A stretch of DNA of 38,820 bases from Actinomycetes bacterium (GCA_024225275.1 JAAEMS010000138.1:1-38820), one strand, 5' to 3'; shown: positions 24,850 to 34,020, numbered from the stretch's first letter. Notes: generated by a model from the letters alone, not told the origin. Translations and numbers: made by a program.

Positions 24850-26679
24850 GTGGCGATCCTCCTGACCAACCGACCCCCCGATACACTCCCACGGGCATTC
24901 CGCCGATCGGGCTCGCCCAACGGCTGGGGCCTGCTCTTCGAAGCCATCCGAACCGAGCGCTCCGGGGTGGTGGTCGGCATCATCGTGGCCCTGTTCTGGA
25001 CGGCAGGGAAGGTGTCGGTGCCGTGGCTTGTACAGCTCGGCATCGACCGGGGTGTGGAGGGTGACGAGTCGCTGGTGTTCTGGGCGGCCGTCATCAGTTC
25101 GGCCGGCCTGGTGTCGGGCCTGTGCACCGGGCTGAGGCGATGGTGGGCCTTCCGGAACGCACGCCGGGCCGAGATGCGGCTACGCGATCGGCTCTTCGCC
25201 CACGTCCAGCGCCTCCACTTCGCCTTCCACGACGGGGTTCAGACCGGCGACCTCATGAGCCGGGCCAACACCGATCTCCAGCAGTTCCAGAACTTCATCA
25301 CCATGGTGCCGGTGACGGCGGGCAACATCCTGTCGGTCATCGCGGTCACGGTCCTGCTCCTGCTCATCAATCCTGGGTTGGCCGTGCTAGCGCTGGTCGG
25401 TCTGCCGGTGGTCAACGTGCTGGGCCGGCGCTTCAGCCAGCGTCTCCACCCCGCGGTCATGGGCATCCAGACCGAATCGGCCGAACTCGCTACCGTGGTC
25501 GAGGAAACGATCGCCGGCATTCGGGTCGTCAAGGGGTTCGGTGCCGAGGAGCTCCAGGCCGGGAAGCTCGGCAAGGAGGCCGACGACGTCTACGGCCGAT
25601 CTCTCGAAGCCGCCACCGTGCGCTCTATCTTCCTGCCCGCCATCGAACTGCTCCCCAACCTCGGCCTGGTGCTGGTGTTGTTCCGGGGCGGGCACCTGGT
25701 GCTCGATGGGGCCATGACGTTGGGCGAGTTGGTCAGCTTCAACATCTATGTGCTCATGCTCATCCAGCCCCTACGCATGCTGGGTATGGTCGTGGCCAAC
25801 GGGCAGAGGGCATCGGCCGCCGGCGAGCGCATCCACAGTGTCCTGTCCACCGCTCCCCTCATCGTCGACCAGGCCCACCCGGTCGGCCTCCACGGGACCA
25901 GCTCGGTGGGCCGGGTCGAGTTCCGCGACGTCTCGTTCGGGTACCCGGATGAGCCCGAGGTCGCGGTCCTCGACCACCTGACCCTGACCGTCGAGCCGGG
26001 CGAGACCGTGGCGCTGGTCGGGCCCACCGGCTCGGGCAAGTCAACTGTCGCTCGCCTGATCCCGCGCTTCTACGACATCGCCGGCGGCGAGATTCTGCTC
26101 GACGGGGTCGACATTCGCACCGTCCGCCGCCAGGAGCTCCGCAGGGCGGTCGGCATTGTATTCGAGGAGACCTTCCTGTTCTCGTCTTCCATCCGCGACA
26201 ACATCGCCTTTGCCGACCCCGACGCCTCCCTCGACGAGGTCCGAGCCGCGGCCTGTTTGGCGGGCGCCGACGAGTTCATCGAGGAGCTCGAACACGGCTA
26301 CGAGGAAGCCATCGGCGAGCGGGGCTACTCCTTGTCTGGTGGTCAGCGGCAGCGCATCGCCATCGCCCGGGCGGTGCTGGCCGACCCGCGGGTGGTGGTC
26401 CTCGACGACGCCACATCAGCGGTCGACCCCACCAAGGAGCACGAGATCCGCGACGCTCTGGCCGAGGTCATGGGCAAGCGAACAACGATCATGATCGCCC
26501 ACCGGCCGGCCACCGTGGCCCTGGCCGACCGGGTGGTGCTGCTCGACGGGGGGCGCATCATCGCCGAGGGCACTCATCAAGAGCTGCTGGTCGCGAGCGA
26601 GCGGTACCGCGAGGTTCTGGCTGCCGCCGAAGAGCTCGACTCGGGCGAGCTCACTGAGCAGCCGGCGGGGGGCGACTGA
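24850..26679 (+). CDS. ABC exporter half-transporter with degenerate nucleotide-binding domain (subunit A)
   Basis: Fused membrane/ATPase subunit of about 609 aa from GTG 24850 (an alternative TTG at 24781 adds 23 residues; no clear ribosome-binding site decides). Six transmembrane helices are followed by an NBD with Walker A GPTGSGKST, signature LSGGQRQR and Walker B VVVLDDATSAVD, and the H-loop IAHRPATV. Two features mark this NBD as degenerate: the catalytic Glu after Walker B is Asp (DDATS), and the Q-loop Gln is Glu (VFEETFLF). Its canonical LSGGQ would complete the active site of the partner subunit. By family (heterodimeric type IV exporters) it moves a lipid, peptide or drug outward; the substrate is unknown. 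The next gene overlaps by one base. Confidence 0.9.
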   Translation: MAILLTNRPPDTLPRAFRRSGSPNGWGLLFEAIRTERSGVVVGIIVALFWTAGKVSVPWLVQLGIDRGVEGDESLVFWAAVISSAGLVSGLCTGLRRWWAFRNARRAEMRLRDRLFAHVQRLHFAFHDGVQTGDLMSRANTDLQQFQNFITMVPVTAGNILSVIAVTVLLLLINPGLAVLALVGLPVVNVLGRRFSQRLHPAVMGIQTESAELATVVEETIAGIRVVKGFGAEELQAGKLGKEADDVYGRSLEAATVRSIFLPAIELLPNLGLVLVLFRGGHLVLDGAMTLGELVSFNIYVLMLIQPLRMLGMVVANGQRASAAGERIHSVLSTAPLIVDQAHPVGLHGTSSVGRVEFRDVSFGYPDEPEVAVLDHLTLTVEPGETVALVGPTGSGKSTVARLIPRFYDIAGGEILLDGVDIRTVRRQELRRAVGIVFEETFLFSSSIRDNIAFADPDASLDEVRAAACLAGADEFIEELEHGYEEAIGERGYSLSGGQRQRIAIARAVLADPRVVVLDDATSAVDPTKEHEIRDALAEVMGKRTTIMIAHRPATVALADRVVLLDGGRIIAEGTHQELLVASERYREVLAAAEELDSGELTEQPAGGD

Positions 26680-28484
26680 TGGGCTGGATGCAGGGAGGCG
26701 TCAGCGCCGAAGACCGCCTCGACATGGCCGACAGCGGTCGGGTGCTGCGCCGAGCATTCCGCATGCTGGGTCGCTACCGGCGCGGCCTCCTGGCCGCGCT
26801 GGCGTTGCTGGTTGTGTGGACCTCGGCGCTGTTGGCCGGCCCGATCCTGGTGCGCACCGCCATCGACCGGGGCATCCGGGCCCAGGACGAGTCGACCCTG
26901 AACACCACCGTGATCGGCTACCTGGTCGTGGCGTTCGTGGCCTACGCCACCTATCGGGCCGGCATCATCACCTTGGCCCGGGTGGGCGAAGGCTTCCTGC
27001 GCGACCTCCGCAACCGGGTGTTCGCCAAGATGCTGCGCCAGTCGATGAGCTACTACGACCGCACCAAGGCCGGGGTGCTCGTGTCGCGTATGACCTCCGA
27101 CATCGACAGCCTGGCCGAGCTGGTGCAGTACGGGCTGCTCATGTTCGTCAGCGCCATCCTCCTGCTCTCCGGCTCGATCATCGTGCTGGTGGTCCTGAGC
27201 TGGCAGCTGTTCCTGGTGCTACTGGTGATCCTGCCGGTCATCATCCCGGCGTCGATCAAGTTCAAGCGCGACGCCAACGAGGCCTACCTCCAGGTGCGCG
27301 ACAGCATCGCCGGAACCCTCTCCTCGTTGCAGGAGGGCTTCAGTGGCGTGCGGGTCGTGCAAGCCTTCGCCCGCGAGGAGGTCGAGGCCCACCGCTTCAG
27401 CCAGACCAACTTCGGTCTCTACCAGTCCCACATGCAGTCGGTGAAGGTGGCGGCTTGGTACCTGCCCATCATCGACTTCGCCGGTGTGTTCACCACCGGC
27501 CTCACCGTGGGTGTCGGCGGCTGGATGGTGCGCACTGACCGGCTCACAACCGGCACGGTCGTGGCGTTCGTGCTGCTGCTGTCGAACCTCTTCGAACCAG
27601 TGCAGCAGCTGAGTCAGCTATTCAACATGGTGCAGTCCGGTACCGCTTCGCTGGCCAAGCTGTTCGAGCTGCTCGACAGCGAGATCGAGGTCCATGAACG
27701 CCCCGGCTCGGTCGACCTGCCGGCCTCGGGTGACATCGAGGTCGATGGCCTCGAGTTCGCCTACGGCGGCGGGTCTCCCGTGCTGGCCGGCATCGATCTC
27801 GTGGTCCCCAACGGGGAACGCCTGGCCCTGGTAGGACCGACGGGTGCGGGCAAGTCGACGCTGGCCAAGCTGATGGCCCGCCTCTACGACCCGGTTGATG
27901 GTCGGGTTCAGTTCGCGGGCGTCGATCTGCGCGACGCCAGCCTCGCCAGCCTGCGCGAGCGGATCGTGGTTGTTCCCCAAGAAGGCTTCCTGTTCGACGG
28001 CACGGTGGCCGACAACATCCGCGTGGCTCGTCCCACTGCTTCCGACGCCGACATCGAGGCGGCGTTGCGTCGTATCGGCGCGTGGGAGAGCGTCGCCGGT
28101 CTGCCCGAGGGCATCCACACTGAGGTGCGAGAACGGGGCAGCCGCCTGTCGGCGGGCGAGCGACAACTCGTCTCTCTCACCCGCGCCGCGCTTGTCGATC
28201 CCGCGGTGTTGGTGCTCGACGAGGCCACTTCGAGCCTCGACCCCGGCACCGAGGTGTTGGTCGAGGGAGCCATGGAGGCCCTCATGGCGGATCGTACGGT
28301 GATCGTGATCGCCCATCGGTTGTCGACCTCCGAGCGGGCCGACCGGGTGGGCGTGGTGGACGACGGCCAGTTGCGCGAGCTCGGCTCCCACGACGAGTTG
28401 GTGGCCCAAGGCGGCGCCTACGCCGCCCTCTTCGCCGCATGGGAACAAGGCCTCGCCGGCTCGACGCCTTCGGAACAGGTGTGA
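26679..28484 (+). CDS. ABC exporter half-transporter, catalytically competent subunit (subunit B)
   Basis: Partner of the preceding gene, 601 aa; its ATG shares the last base of the preceding TGA. Six transmembrane segments (first LLAALALLVVWTSALLAGPILV) precede an NBD with Walker A GPTGAGKST, a normal Q-loop VVPQEGFLF, Walker B VLVLDEATSSLD with the catalytic Glu, and H-loop IAHRLSTS. Its signature, however, is LSAGERQ instead of LSGGQ. This is exactly the complement expected in a heterodimer: the weak signature pairs with the degenerate Walker B of subunit A, and the intact Walker B pairs with the intact signature of A. Expression as a tight two-gene unit supports a heterodimer. Confidence 0.93.
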   Translation: MGWMQGGVSAEDRLDMADSGRVLRRAFRMLGRYRRGLLAALALLVVWTSALLAGPILVRTAIDRGIRAQDESTLNTTVIGYLVVAFVAYATYRAGIITLARVGEGFLRDLRNRVFAKMLRQSMSYYDRTKAGVLVSRMTSDIDSLAELVQYGLLMFVSAILLLSGSIIVLVVLSWQLFLVLLVILPVIIPASIKFKRDANEAYLQVRDSIAGTLSSLQEGFSGVRVVQAFAREEVEAHRFSQTNFGLYQSHMQSVKVAAWYLPIIDFAGVFTTGLTVGVGGWMVRTDRLTTGTVVAFVLLLSNLFEPVQQLSQLFNMVQSGTASLAKLFELLDSEIEVHERPGSVDLPASGDIEVDGLEFAYGGGSPVLAGIDLVVPNGERLALVGPTGAGKSTLAKLMARLYDPVDGRVQFAGVDLRDASLASLRERIVVVPQEGFLFDGTVADNIRVARPTASDADIEAALRRIGAWESVAGLPEGIHTEVRERGSRLSAGERQLVSLTRAALVDPAVLVLDEATSSLDPGTEVLVEGAMEALMADRTVIVIAHRLSTSERADRVGVVDDGQLRELGSHDELVAQGGAYAALFAAWEQGLAGSTPSEQV

Positions 28485-28520
28485 CTGTCGAAACCGGCTT
28501 CGAGAATGGGGTCTCAAGAT

Positions 28521-28560
28521 AGGGGTCAGACCCCCAACCCCGGATAGGGGTCAGACCCCT
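28521..28560. repeat. Pair of 15-bp palindromes upstream of deoC
   Basis: Two copies of AGGGGTCAGACCCC(C/T), at 28521-28535 and 28546-28560, 25 bp apart start to start. Each can form a 7-bp hairpin (one base pair less in the first copy). The sequence matches the pair found after deoC. Confidence 0.9.
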
Positions 28561-28598
28561 GTTGGTGGCATTGGGTGGAAGTGGGCGAGACTGGGGGC

Positions 28599-29321
28599 AT
28601 GGATCCTGCCACCGTGGCCCGCCGGGCAATACCTCTGGTCGACCTCACCTCTCTGAACGACGACGACACCCCTGAGCGCATCGACAAGCTGTGTGATGAT
28701 GCCCTCGCTGGTGGCGTGGCGGCTGTGTGCGTTCATGGGCCGTTCGTGGCCCAGTGCCGTGACCGCCTCGACGGCTCCGAGATCGAGGTCGCCTCGGTCG
28801 TCAACTTCCCTCACGGTGGGGCCGAGATCTCACCGGTGGTAGAGGAGGTGGTCGCCGCGGTCGAGAACGGGGCCGACGAGATCGACACGGTAATCCCCCT
28901 CGATGCCGCTGAATACGGTGACACCGCGACCATAGAAGCCCTGGTCGCGGCGGTCGTTGAGGCCGCCGACGGACGTCCGGTCAAAGCCATCCTGGAGACC
29001 GGCCGACTGGTCGATCGTCAGGTCATCGAGACGGCCGGCTGGGCGGCTGTGGCCGGCGGAGCCCGCTTCCTCAAGACCTCGACCGGCAAGATCGGTGTTG
29101 GCGCCACTCTCGAGGCCGCCGAGGCAATTCTCAGCGTGATCGCGTCGACCGAGGACCCGGTGGGTCTCAAGGTGTCGGGCGGTGTGCGCACCGCCGACGA
29201 CGCCGCTGGCTATCTGGCCCTGGCCGATCAGATGCTCGGTCCCGATTGGGTGGGACCGACAACGTTCCGCTTTGGCGCCTCCGGCCTCCTCGCCGACCTC
29301 CTCGCCCACACCCAGGATTAG
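28599..29321 (+). CDS. deoC: Deoxyribose-phosphate aldolase
   Basis: Class I aldolase of about 240 aa that resembles E. coli DeoC throughout: VDLTSLNDDDTPERI at the start, the NFPHGG loop, GADEIDTVIP with the catalytic Asp, FLKTSTGK with the Schiff-base Lys (about residue 158) and GLKVSGGVRTADDA with the second active-site Lys. The C-terminus FRFGASGLLADLL is also conserved. It cleaves 2-deoxyribose 5-phosphate to acetaldehyde and glyceraldehyde 3-phosphate in nucleoside salvage. The ATG at 28599 aligns with family starts; a GTG at 28575 would add eight residues. The TAG stop is part of a flanking palindromic repeat. No other deo genes are adjacent. Confidence 0.94.
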   Translation: MDPATVARRAIPLVDLTSLNDDDTPERIDKLCDDALAGGVAAVCVHGPFVAQCRDRLDGSEIEVASVVNFPHGGAEISPVVEEVVAAVENGADEIDTVIPLDAAEYGDTATIEALVAAVVEAADGRPVKAILETGRLVDRQVIETAGWAAVAGGARFLKTSTGKIGVGATLEAAEAILSVIASTEDPVGLKVSGGVRTADDAAGYLALADQMLGPDWVGPTTFRFGASGLLADLLAHTQD

Positions 29322-29359
29322 GGGTCAGACCCCTACTGGCGATTAGGGGTCTGACCCCT
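29320..29359. repeat. Pair of 15-bp palindromes downstream of deoC
   Basis: AGGGGTCAGACCCCT (29320-29334) and its centre-inverted form AGGGGTCTGACCCCT (29345-29359), again 25 bp apart. The first copy overlaps the deoC stop codon. The same element flanks the gene on the other side at the same internal spacing. Confidence 0.9.
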
Positions 29360-29421
29360 ATGTGGTGATAAGTGCCAGAGGTCAGATAGACAGGTGTCGA
29401 TGGGTTTGCCTGCTGTGGGGG

Positions 29422-30189
29422 TCAGCCGCGGCCTACCAACGGCATGCCGTTGGCCATCACGGTCATGAACAGGACGTTGGCGTCGAGGGGTAGCTCGGCG
29501 ATGTAGGCCACCGCGTCGGCCACGTGCTGAACGTCCATGCGGGGCTCGACCTTCATCGATCCGTCGGCCTGGGGCACCCCCTGGGCCATGGGCTCGGTCA
29601 TCGGGGTGGCGGCGTTGCCGATATCGATCTGGCTGCAACAGATGTTGTGGTCGCGGCCGTCGAGGGAGATCGATTTCGTCAGCCCGGTGATGGCGTGCTT
29701 GGTCGAGGTGTAGGGCGCCGAATACGGCCGGGGGGTATGGGCCGAGATCGATCCGTTGTTGATGATGCGGCCCCCGCCGGGGGTTTGGGCCTTCATGATG
29801 CGGATGGCCTGCTGGGCGCACAGGAACGAGCCCGTGAGGTTGGCACCCACACAATTGCTCCACTGGTCGAAGGTCAGGTCTTCCATGGGGACAGGCGGAG
29901 TGCCGGAGCCGGCGTTGTTGAAGAGGAGGTCGCAACGGCCGTATTCCTCGTCCACCCGAGCGAACAGGGTGGCAACGGAGTCGGGGTCGGCCACGTCGGC
30001 GGTCTGCACCAGCGACTGGCCGCCTTCGTCGGAGATGCGGCCGGCCACCCGGCCGAGCGGTTCAGCGCGCCGCCCGGCCAGGGTCACGCGGTACCCGCGC
30101 CCGGCCAGGGTGACCGCGGTGGCTTCGCCGATGCCGGTTCCGGCTCCGGTGATGACGGCGACCGGGCTGAGACTCTTGGTTGTCTTCAT
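29422..30189 (-). CDS. Short-chain dehydrogenase/reductase (SDR)
   Basis: Classical SDR of 255 aa. The start [23 protein letters not shown] places the TGxxxGIG cofactor motif at residues 15-22, with ATG 30189 preferred to upstream ATG 30201 and the frame-open extension. NNAG is present, and the active-site set is S-x(n)-Y-x3-K ([23 protein letters not shown]). The AGRR after the second strand (VTLAGRR) suggests NADP(H). The substrate is unknown. It is divergent from the flavoprotein gene at 30283 with 93 bp between the starts, so the two are likely co-regulated. Confidence 0.92.
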   Translation of the reverse strand: MKTTKSLSPVAVITGAGTGIGEATAVTLAGRGYRVTLAGRRAEPLGRVAGRISDEGGQSLVQTADVADPDSVATLFARVDEEYGRCDLLFNNAGSGTPPVPMEDLTFDQWSNCVGANLTGSFLCAQQAIRIMKAQTPGGGRIINNGSISAHTPRPYSAPYTSTKHAITGLTKSISLDGRDHNICCSQIDIGNAATPMTEPMAQGVPQADGSMKVEPRMDVQHVADAVAYIAELPLDANVLFMTVMANGMPLVGRG

Positions 30190-30282
30190 GGGGTACAGCA
30201 TGTCCTGGCGCCGGGTGCTCCGGAAAGCTCCAGGCAGTTGAGCTAGAACTGGCCCAGCGCCACGCACAAGGGGACAAGCCAC

Positions 30283-31671
30283 ATGAAGACGGGTAACGAA
30301 TACCGCGACTCACTGAACGATGGACGGCTGACCTACTTCGAGGGTGAGCGCATCGAGGATCTTCCCGGCCATCCACTCCTCGGCCAGACGGTCGACTTCA
30401 CGGCCGTCGGCTACGACAAGTACTACGACCCCGCCCCCGACGCGACCAGCCCGCTTCTCGGGGTGCCCCAGTCGGCCGATGACCTGAGCGACCTCATTCC
30501 CATGCTCCACGACGCGGGGATGATGGCCCACGTCACGTCCACCTCGATCCAGACCCTGAAGACGGCGGCGGGTCGGATGGAAGGGGTGAAGCCCGAGTAC
30601 ATCGAGCGGATGAGCCTCTACATCGAGCACGCCCAACGCGAGGACGTGCGTATCACCCAGTGCATCACCGATGCCAAGGGCGACCGCAGCCGGCCACCCG
30701 GCAAGCAGGACGATCCCGACTCGTACGTGCACGTCGTCGACCGTCAGCGCGACGGTGTGGTCATCCGCGGCGCCAAGCTGCACATCACCGGAGCCTCGTT
30801 CGGTCACGACCTGTTGACCATCCCCACCAAGGCCATGAAGGCCGGGGAAGAGGAGTGGTCGGTGGGCTGTGTGGTTCCGGTCAACGCCGAGGGCGTGAAG
30901 ATCATCAACACCACCTACGCCCCCCGTCATGAGGACACCCGGGCCTTCCCGGTGTCGTCTCAGTACCACTACCCCGAAGGCTTCGTGATCTTCGACGACG
31001 TGTTCGTTCCCAACGAGCGCGTCTTCCTCGACGGCGAGACCGCGTTCGCCGCAGTCTTCGCCCACTCGTTGGGCTTGTGGGAGCGGCTCGGTGGGCTGTC
31101 GGCGTTCGTGGAGGAGGCTGATCAGCTCGTAGGGCTGGCCCAGTTGGTGGCCGAGGCCAATGGCACCGCGGGAATCAGTCACATCAAGGAGAAGATCTCC
31201 GAGATGATCATCCACGCCACCCTGATCCGCTCCGCCCTCGAAGCCGCGGTCAGCAACTGCAACGTCGGTCCCGATGGTGCCGCGTTCCCCAACGAGCTCT
31301 ACGTGAACGCGGGGAAGTTCCACGCCGCGGCCAACTACAACCAGATGGTGCGTCACCTCCACGACATCGCCGGTGGCGCGGTGCTGACTGCTCCTGTTCC
31401 CGCCGACTTCGAGAACGAGGAGGTCGGTGAGCTGGCCCGCAAATACATGGCCGCGGGCAACGAGGTTGACGGCGAATACCGGTCGAGCCTCATGCATGCC
31501 ATCCGCGACCTCACCGCCGACGCCTATGGGGGCTGGAAATTCGTCACCAACATCCAGGCCGGTGGCGGGCTCTATGCCCAGCGAATCGTGACCCGTCGTC
31601 ACTATGACCTCGACGGAGCGAAGGCCAAGGCCCTGGCTCTGGCCGGCCTGGGTGACGCCCCCGCCCACTAG
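30283..31671 (+). CDS. AbfD/HpaB-family (4-hydroxybutyryl-CoA dehydratase-like) flavoprotein, Fe-S ligands apparently absent
   Basis: Protein of 462 aa, starting after AAGGGG nine bases upstream. It has the flavin-binding segments of the 4-hydroxyphenylacetate 3-hydroxylase/4-hydroxybutyryl-CoA dehydratase family: [57 protein letters not shown] and [14 protein letters not shown]. It is closer to AbfD-type sequences (TD-x-KGDRS, HxxG) than to HpaB. The AbfD [4Fe-4S] ligands (three Cys and one His, with H-x6-C in an HRQNYGGC region) do not appear: the matching stretch reads LWERLGGL, and no C-x3-C pair precedes TDAKGD. It therefore probably performs a flavin-only reaction on an acyl-CoA or aromatic substrate. 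Divergent from the SDR. Confidence 0.85.
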   Translation: MKTGNEYRDSLNDGRLTYFEGERIEDLPGHPLLGQTVDFTAVGYDKYYDPAPDATSPLLGVPQSADDLSDLIPMLHDAGMMAHVTSTSIQTLKTAAGRMEGVKPEYIERMSLYIEHAQREDVRITQCITDAKGDRSRPPGKQDDPDSYVHVVDRQRDGVVIRGAKLHITGASFGHDLLTIPTKAMKAGEEEWSVGCVVPVNAEGVKIINTTYAPRHEDTRAFPVSSQYHYPEGFVIFDDVFVPNERVFLDGETAFAAVFAHSLGLWERLGGLSAFVEEADQLVGLAQLVAEANGTAGISHIKEKISEMIIHATLIRSALEAAVSNCNVGPDGAAFPNELYVNAGKFHAAANYNQMVRHLHDIAGGAVLTAPVPADFENEEVGELARKYMAAGNEVDGEYRSSLMHAIRDLTADAYGGWKFVTNIQAGGGLYAQRIVTRRHYDLDGAKAKALALAGLGDAPAH

Positions 31672-31678
31672 AAGGGCG

Positions 31679-31896
31679 CGAGTCATGCTGGGCCCCGAGG
31701 CATCGCTGGGCAAGCTGGTCTCGGTCCGACTGATGGGGGCCTGGCGTGATCTGGTGCTCGAGGTGGTGGACCGGGCCGGTTGGCCGACGATGATGCACCC
31801 CGCGACGGCTTGCTCAGCCAGATCGAGCGGGACGACGGTAGTGCGACTCTGGACTACCTCGAGTCGGCGGCCTGTTGGCTGGCCGACTTCGCTTGA
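31679..31896 (+). pseudogene. Possible remnant of an acyl-CoA dehydrogenase-like or related gene
   Basis: From about 31685 the frame reads GPEASLGKLVSVRLMGAWRD, which resembles the GPE-x-S-x-x-KL helix of acyl-CoA dehydrogenases. The match stops near 31783, where another frame continues with plausible protein sequence (ADDDAPRDGLLSQIERDDGSA) to a TGA at 31894. It starts only a few bases after the flavoprotein gene and has no own start region. A frameshifted fragment is the likeliest reading, but the family is uncertain. Confidence 0.35.
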
Positions 31897-31956
31897 AACC
31901 GGCGCGATTCCTACGGAGTCCCTCACGTTCCGGGACCCCCGGCCGATACTTGAGCA

Positions 31957-32289
31957 ATGGGTCGTGACCGGCGTCGACGCGATGTGATTGTGCCCCCAAC
32001 CGTGGTGGGGCTGGTCGAGGAGCTCTCGGTCGCGCGTCAGCGCGAGCGGGTCCTCCAACACGAGGTGGCCGAGCTCCAGGGCAACCTGGTAGCCGAGCGA
32101 CGGTCGTTCATCGAGACCATCCAGGTCCTGTTGGATTTGGTGAACCGAAGGTCCGAGGTTGACGGTGAACCGGTGGTGAACCTCATTGGATCGCGCTCTC
32201 CCCACCTCGACCTGCGCACCACACCCGGCGAGGCCGCCGGCTTCAGTCCGGTGGATCGGGACGAACGGGTCGAGCCCCAGCCACGATGA
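31957..32289 (+). CDS. Small hypothetical protein with coiled-coil segment
   Basis: A 110-residue ORF from an ATG. The central part (VVGLVEELSVARQRERVLQHEVAELQGNLVAERRSFIETIQVLLDLV) is a clear amphipathic heptad pattern, so a coiled coil is likely. The N-terminus is very basic (MGRDRRRRD) and the C-terminus disordered. The 3' end overlaps the convergent MFS gene by about 47 bases. No family is recognised. The heptad pattern and typical codon use favour a real gene, but the overlap leaves doubt. Confidence 0.5.
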   Translation: MGRDRRRRDVIVPPTVVGLVEELSVARQRERVLQHEVAELQGNLVAERRSFIETIQVLLDLVNRRSEVDGEPVVNLIGSRSPHLDLRTTPGEAAGFSPVDRDERVEPQPR

Positions 32290-33547
32290 TGGCGGCCACG
32301 GTGGTCACTGCCGCGGTCACGAGGAATGGGGTCCGGTAGCTGCCGGTGGAGTGCTCGAGCCAGCCCACGACGAACGGGCCGATACCGCTGCCGGTTTGGG
32401 TGGCCAGCCCGATGATCCCCATCACGGTGGCGAACGAGACCATCCCGTAGAGCTCACTGACCAGGAGCGTCTGCATCATGTAGACGTTCCCGATGGTGAA
32501 ACCGATGATCAGCACGAATACCCAGGTGGTGATCGTGTTATTGATCAGGACGACCCCCACGACGGCGGCGGCCTGCACCAGGAACAGGACCACCGACAGA
32601 TCGCGTTTGCTGATGCGGTCGGCGACCTGCCCCACCACGAGCCGGGCCACCACGCTGCCGAACGCGGTCACCGTGAGCGTGAACGACGCGGTCTGACGGG
32701 ACCCGAGTCGGTCCTCGAGGAAGGACAGCTGGTGGATGAGAAAGCCGGTCTGGGCCGCGAGTACGAGAACGAACGCCACCAACACCGCCCAGAACGACAG
32801 GGTTCCAGCAGCCTCACCCCGGGTCCAGGATCGTTGCTGCACCGACTGGCTGAGGTTGGCGTTGTCCACGGCCAGGGGCTTGCCGAAGTCGACTTCGGCG
32901 CCCATCTGCGAGGGGTCCCAGACGAGCACCGTGGCCACCACCGGAAGAGCCACCACGACAACCAGAATGCCCATGACCGGTCCTGCCAACTCCAGGCCGC
33001 CCCGGTCGATCAGCGCGGTACCCAAGGGGACGAGGACCATGCCCCCGACCGACACTCCGGTGAAGCTGATGCTCATGGCCTGAGCCCGGCGGCTGACGAA
33101 CCAGCGACTGATGATGCTCTGGGTGCCGGTGCCCACGGTGCAGCCGAACGAGATGGCCAGCAGCAGGTAGACGCCATACAGCTGCCAGACGGTGTCGACG
33201 AAGCCCACCGCGGTGACGGCGATGCCCATGAGGACGGCCCCGCCGGCCATGAGACGAAGAGGTCCGCGCCGGTCGACGATCGGCCCGACGACGGCGGTAG
33301 TGAGGCCGGACACCGAGAAGTAGAGGCCAGTGGCGCCCGAAACCACCGCGTTGCTCCAGCCGTGCTCGTCCTGGAGGGGGCGGAGGAACACGGCGAGGCC
33401 GTAGTACCCGACGCCCACTCCCACGAAGGTGAGGACCGATGCGCCGAGGGTGATCCACCAGCCGTAGTGCACCGAGCGGGGAAGGAATCGTTGGGCGAGG
33501 GGGTGGCGGGCGGGAAGGTCGGTCGCAGGGGCATCGGTGTTGGGCAA
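32243..33547 (-). CDS. Major facilitator superfamily transporter (OxlT/MCT-like)
   Basis: Membrane protein of about 434 aa with twelve hydrophobic segments. It shows the MFS loop motif after helix 2 (GPIVDRRGPLRLMAGG, G-x3-D-R-x-G) and the monocarboxylate-like start HYGWWITLGASVLTFVGVGVGYYGLAVFL followed by LQDEHGWSNAVVSG. This subgroup commonly exchanges organic acids. The proposed start is TTG 33547, five bases after the stop of the phosphatase gene, because an upstream ATG at 33652 lies antisense to nothing but inside the phosphatase. It is the last gene of a three-gene reverse operon with Ldh-type dehydrogenase and phosphatase. An organic-acid substrate would suit the Ldh partner (inference). 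Confidence 0.88.
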   Translation of the reverse strand: MPNTDAPATDLPARHPLAQRFLPRSVHYGWWITLGASVLTFVGVGVGYYGLAVFLRPLQDEHGWSNAVVSGATGLYFSVSGLTTAVVGPIVDRRGPLRLMAGGAVLMGIAVTAVGFVDTVWQLYGVYLLLAISFGCTVGTGTQSIISRWFVSRRAQAMSISFTGVSVGGMVLVPLGTALIDRGGLELAGPVMGILVVVVALPVVATVLVWDPSQMGAEVDFGKPLAVDNANLSQSVQQRSWTRGEAAGTLSFWAVLVAFVLVLAAQTGFLIHQLSFLEDRLGSRQTASFTLTVTAFGSVVARLVVGQVADRISKRDLSVVLFLVQAAAVVGVVLINNTITTWVFVLIIGFTIGNVYMMQTLLVSELYGMVSFATVMGIIGLATQTGSGIGPFVVGWLEHSTGSYRTPFLVTAAVTTVAAIIVAGARPVRPDPPD

Positions 33548-33552
33548 GGGGT

Positions 33553-34020
33553 TCAGTTCCGGTCCAGGGAGGCGAGGTGTTCGACCAATGCGGTCGCGGC
33601 CCGCTCGACGGCGTCGAACATGGTGGCGTAGGCCTCGGGTCCGTGGCCCCAAGGGTCGGGTATGGGGGTACCGGGCTCGCTGGCGGGGTCGAAGTCGAGG
33701 AAGAGGCGATGCTGGGGTTGGGGCCCGCCCGCCAGGGCCTCGAGGCCGGCGGCGTTCTCGTGGTCCATGGCGATCACGAGGTCGGCCTGCGCCAGTTCGT
33801 CGGGGGTCAGGAGCTGTGCTGCGCTGTCGATGCTGTACCCCCGCTGCTCACCCACGGCCACTGCCAGTTCGTTGGGCGGGTCGCCGTCGGCGCGCGGCGC
33901 CAAACCGGCCGAGGCCACCTCGATTCCGGCTAGACCCGCGTGGGCCAGGAGGTGGGTGGTGACCGCGGCCGCAGTCGGGGATCGGCAGGTGTTGCCGTGA
34001 CAGACGAAGAGGATCCTCAT
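33553..34020 (-). CDS. Low-molecular-weight protein tyrosine phosphatase
   Basis: Phosphatase of 155 aa. The P-loop is at the very N-terminus (VCHGNTCRSP, C-x5-R-S) and the general acid is in IPDPWGHG (D-P-W/Y), so the enzyme should be active. Members dephosphorylate protein tyrosine or, in some bacteria, arginine. Its ATG overlaps the TGA of the upstream Ldh-family gene (one shared base), indicating coupled translation, and the MFS gene follows after five bases. No tyrosine kinase is in the window, so the target is unknown. Confidence 0.94.
   Translation of the reverse strand: MRILFVCHGNTCRSPTAAAVTTHLLAHAGLAGIEVASAGLAPRADGDPPNELAVAVGEQRGYSIDSAAQLLTPDELAQADLVIAMDHENAAGLEALAGGPQPQHRLFLDFDPASEPGTPIPDPWGHGPEAYATMFDAVERAATALVEHLASLDRN

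Noticed and set aside
30310-32205. Reverse 631-aa ORF opposite the AbfD-like gene
   Set aside because: Shadow of a well-conserved protein; no start, no domains.
32186-33631. Forward 481-aa ORF opposite the MFS gene
   Set aside because: Extremely rich in Asp/His/Gly/Glu as expected from the complement of a membrane protein; no family features.
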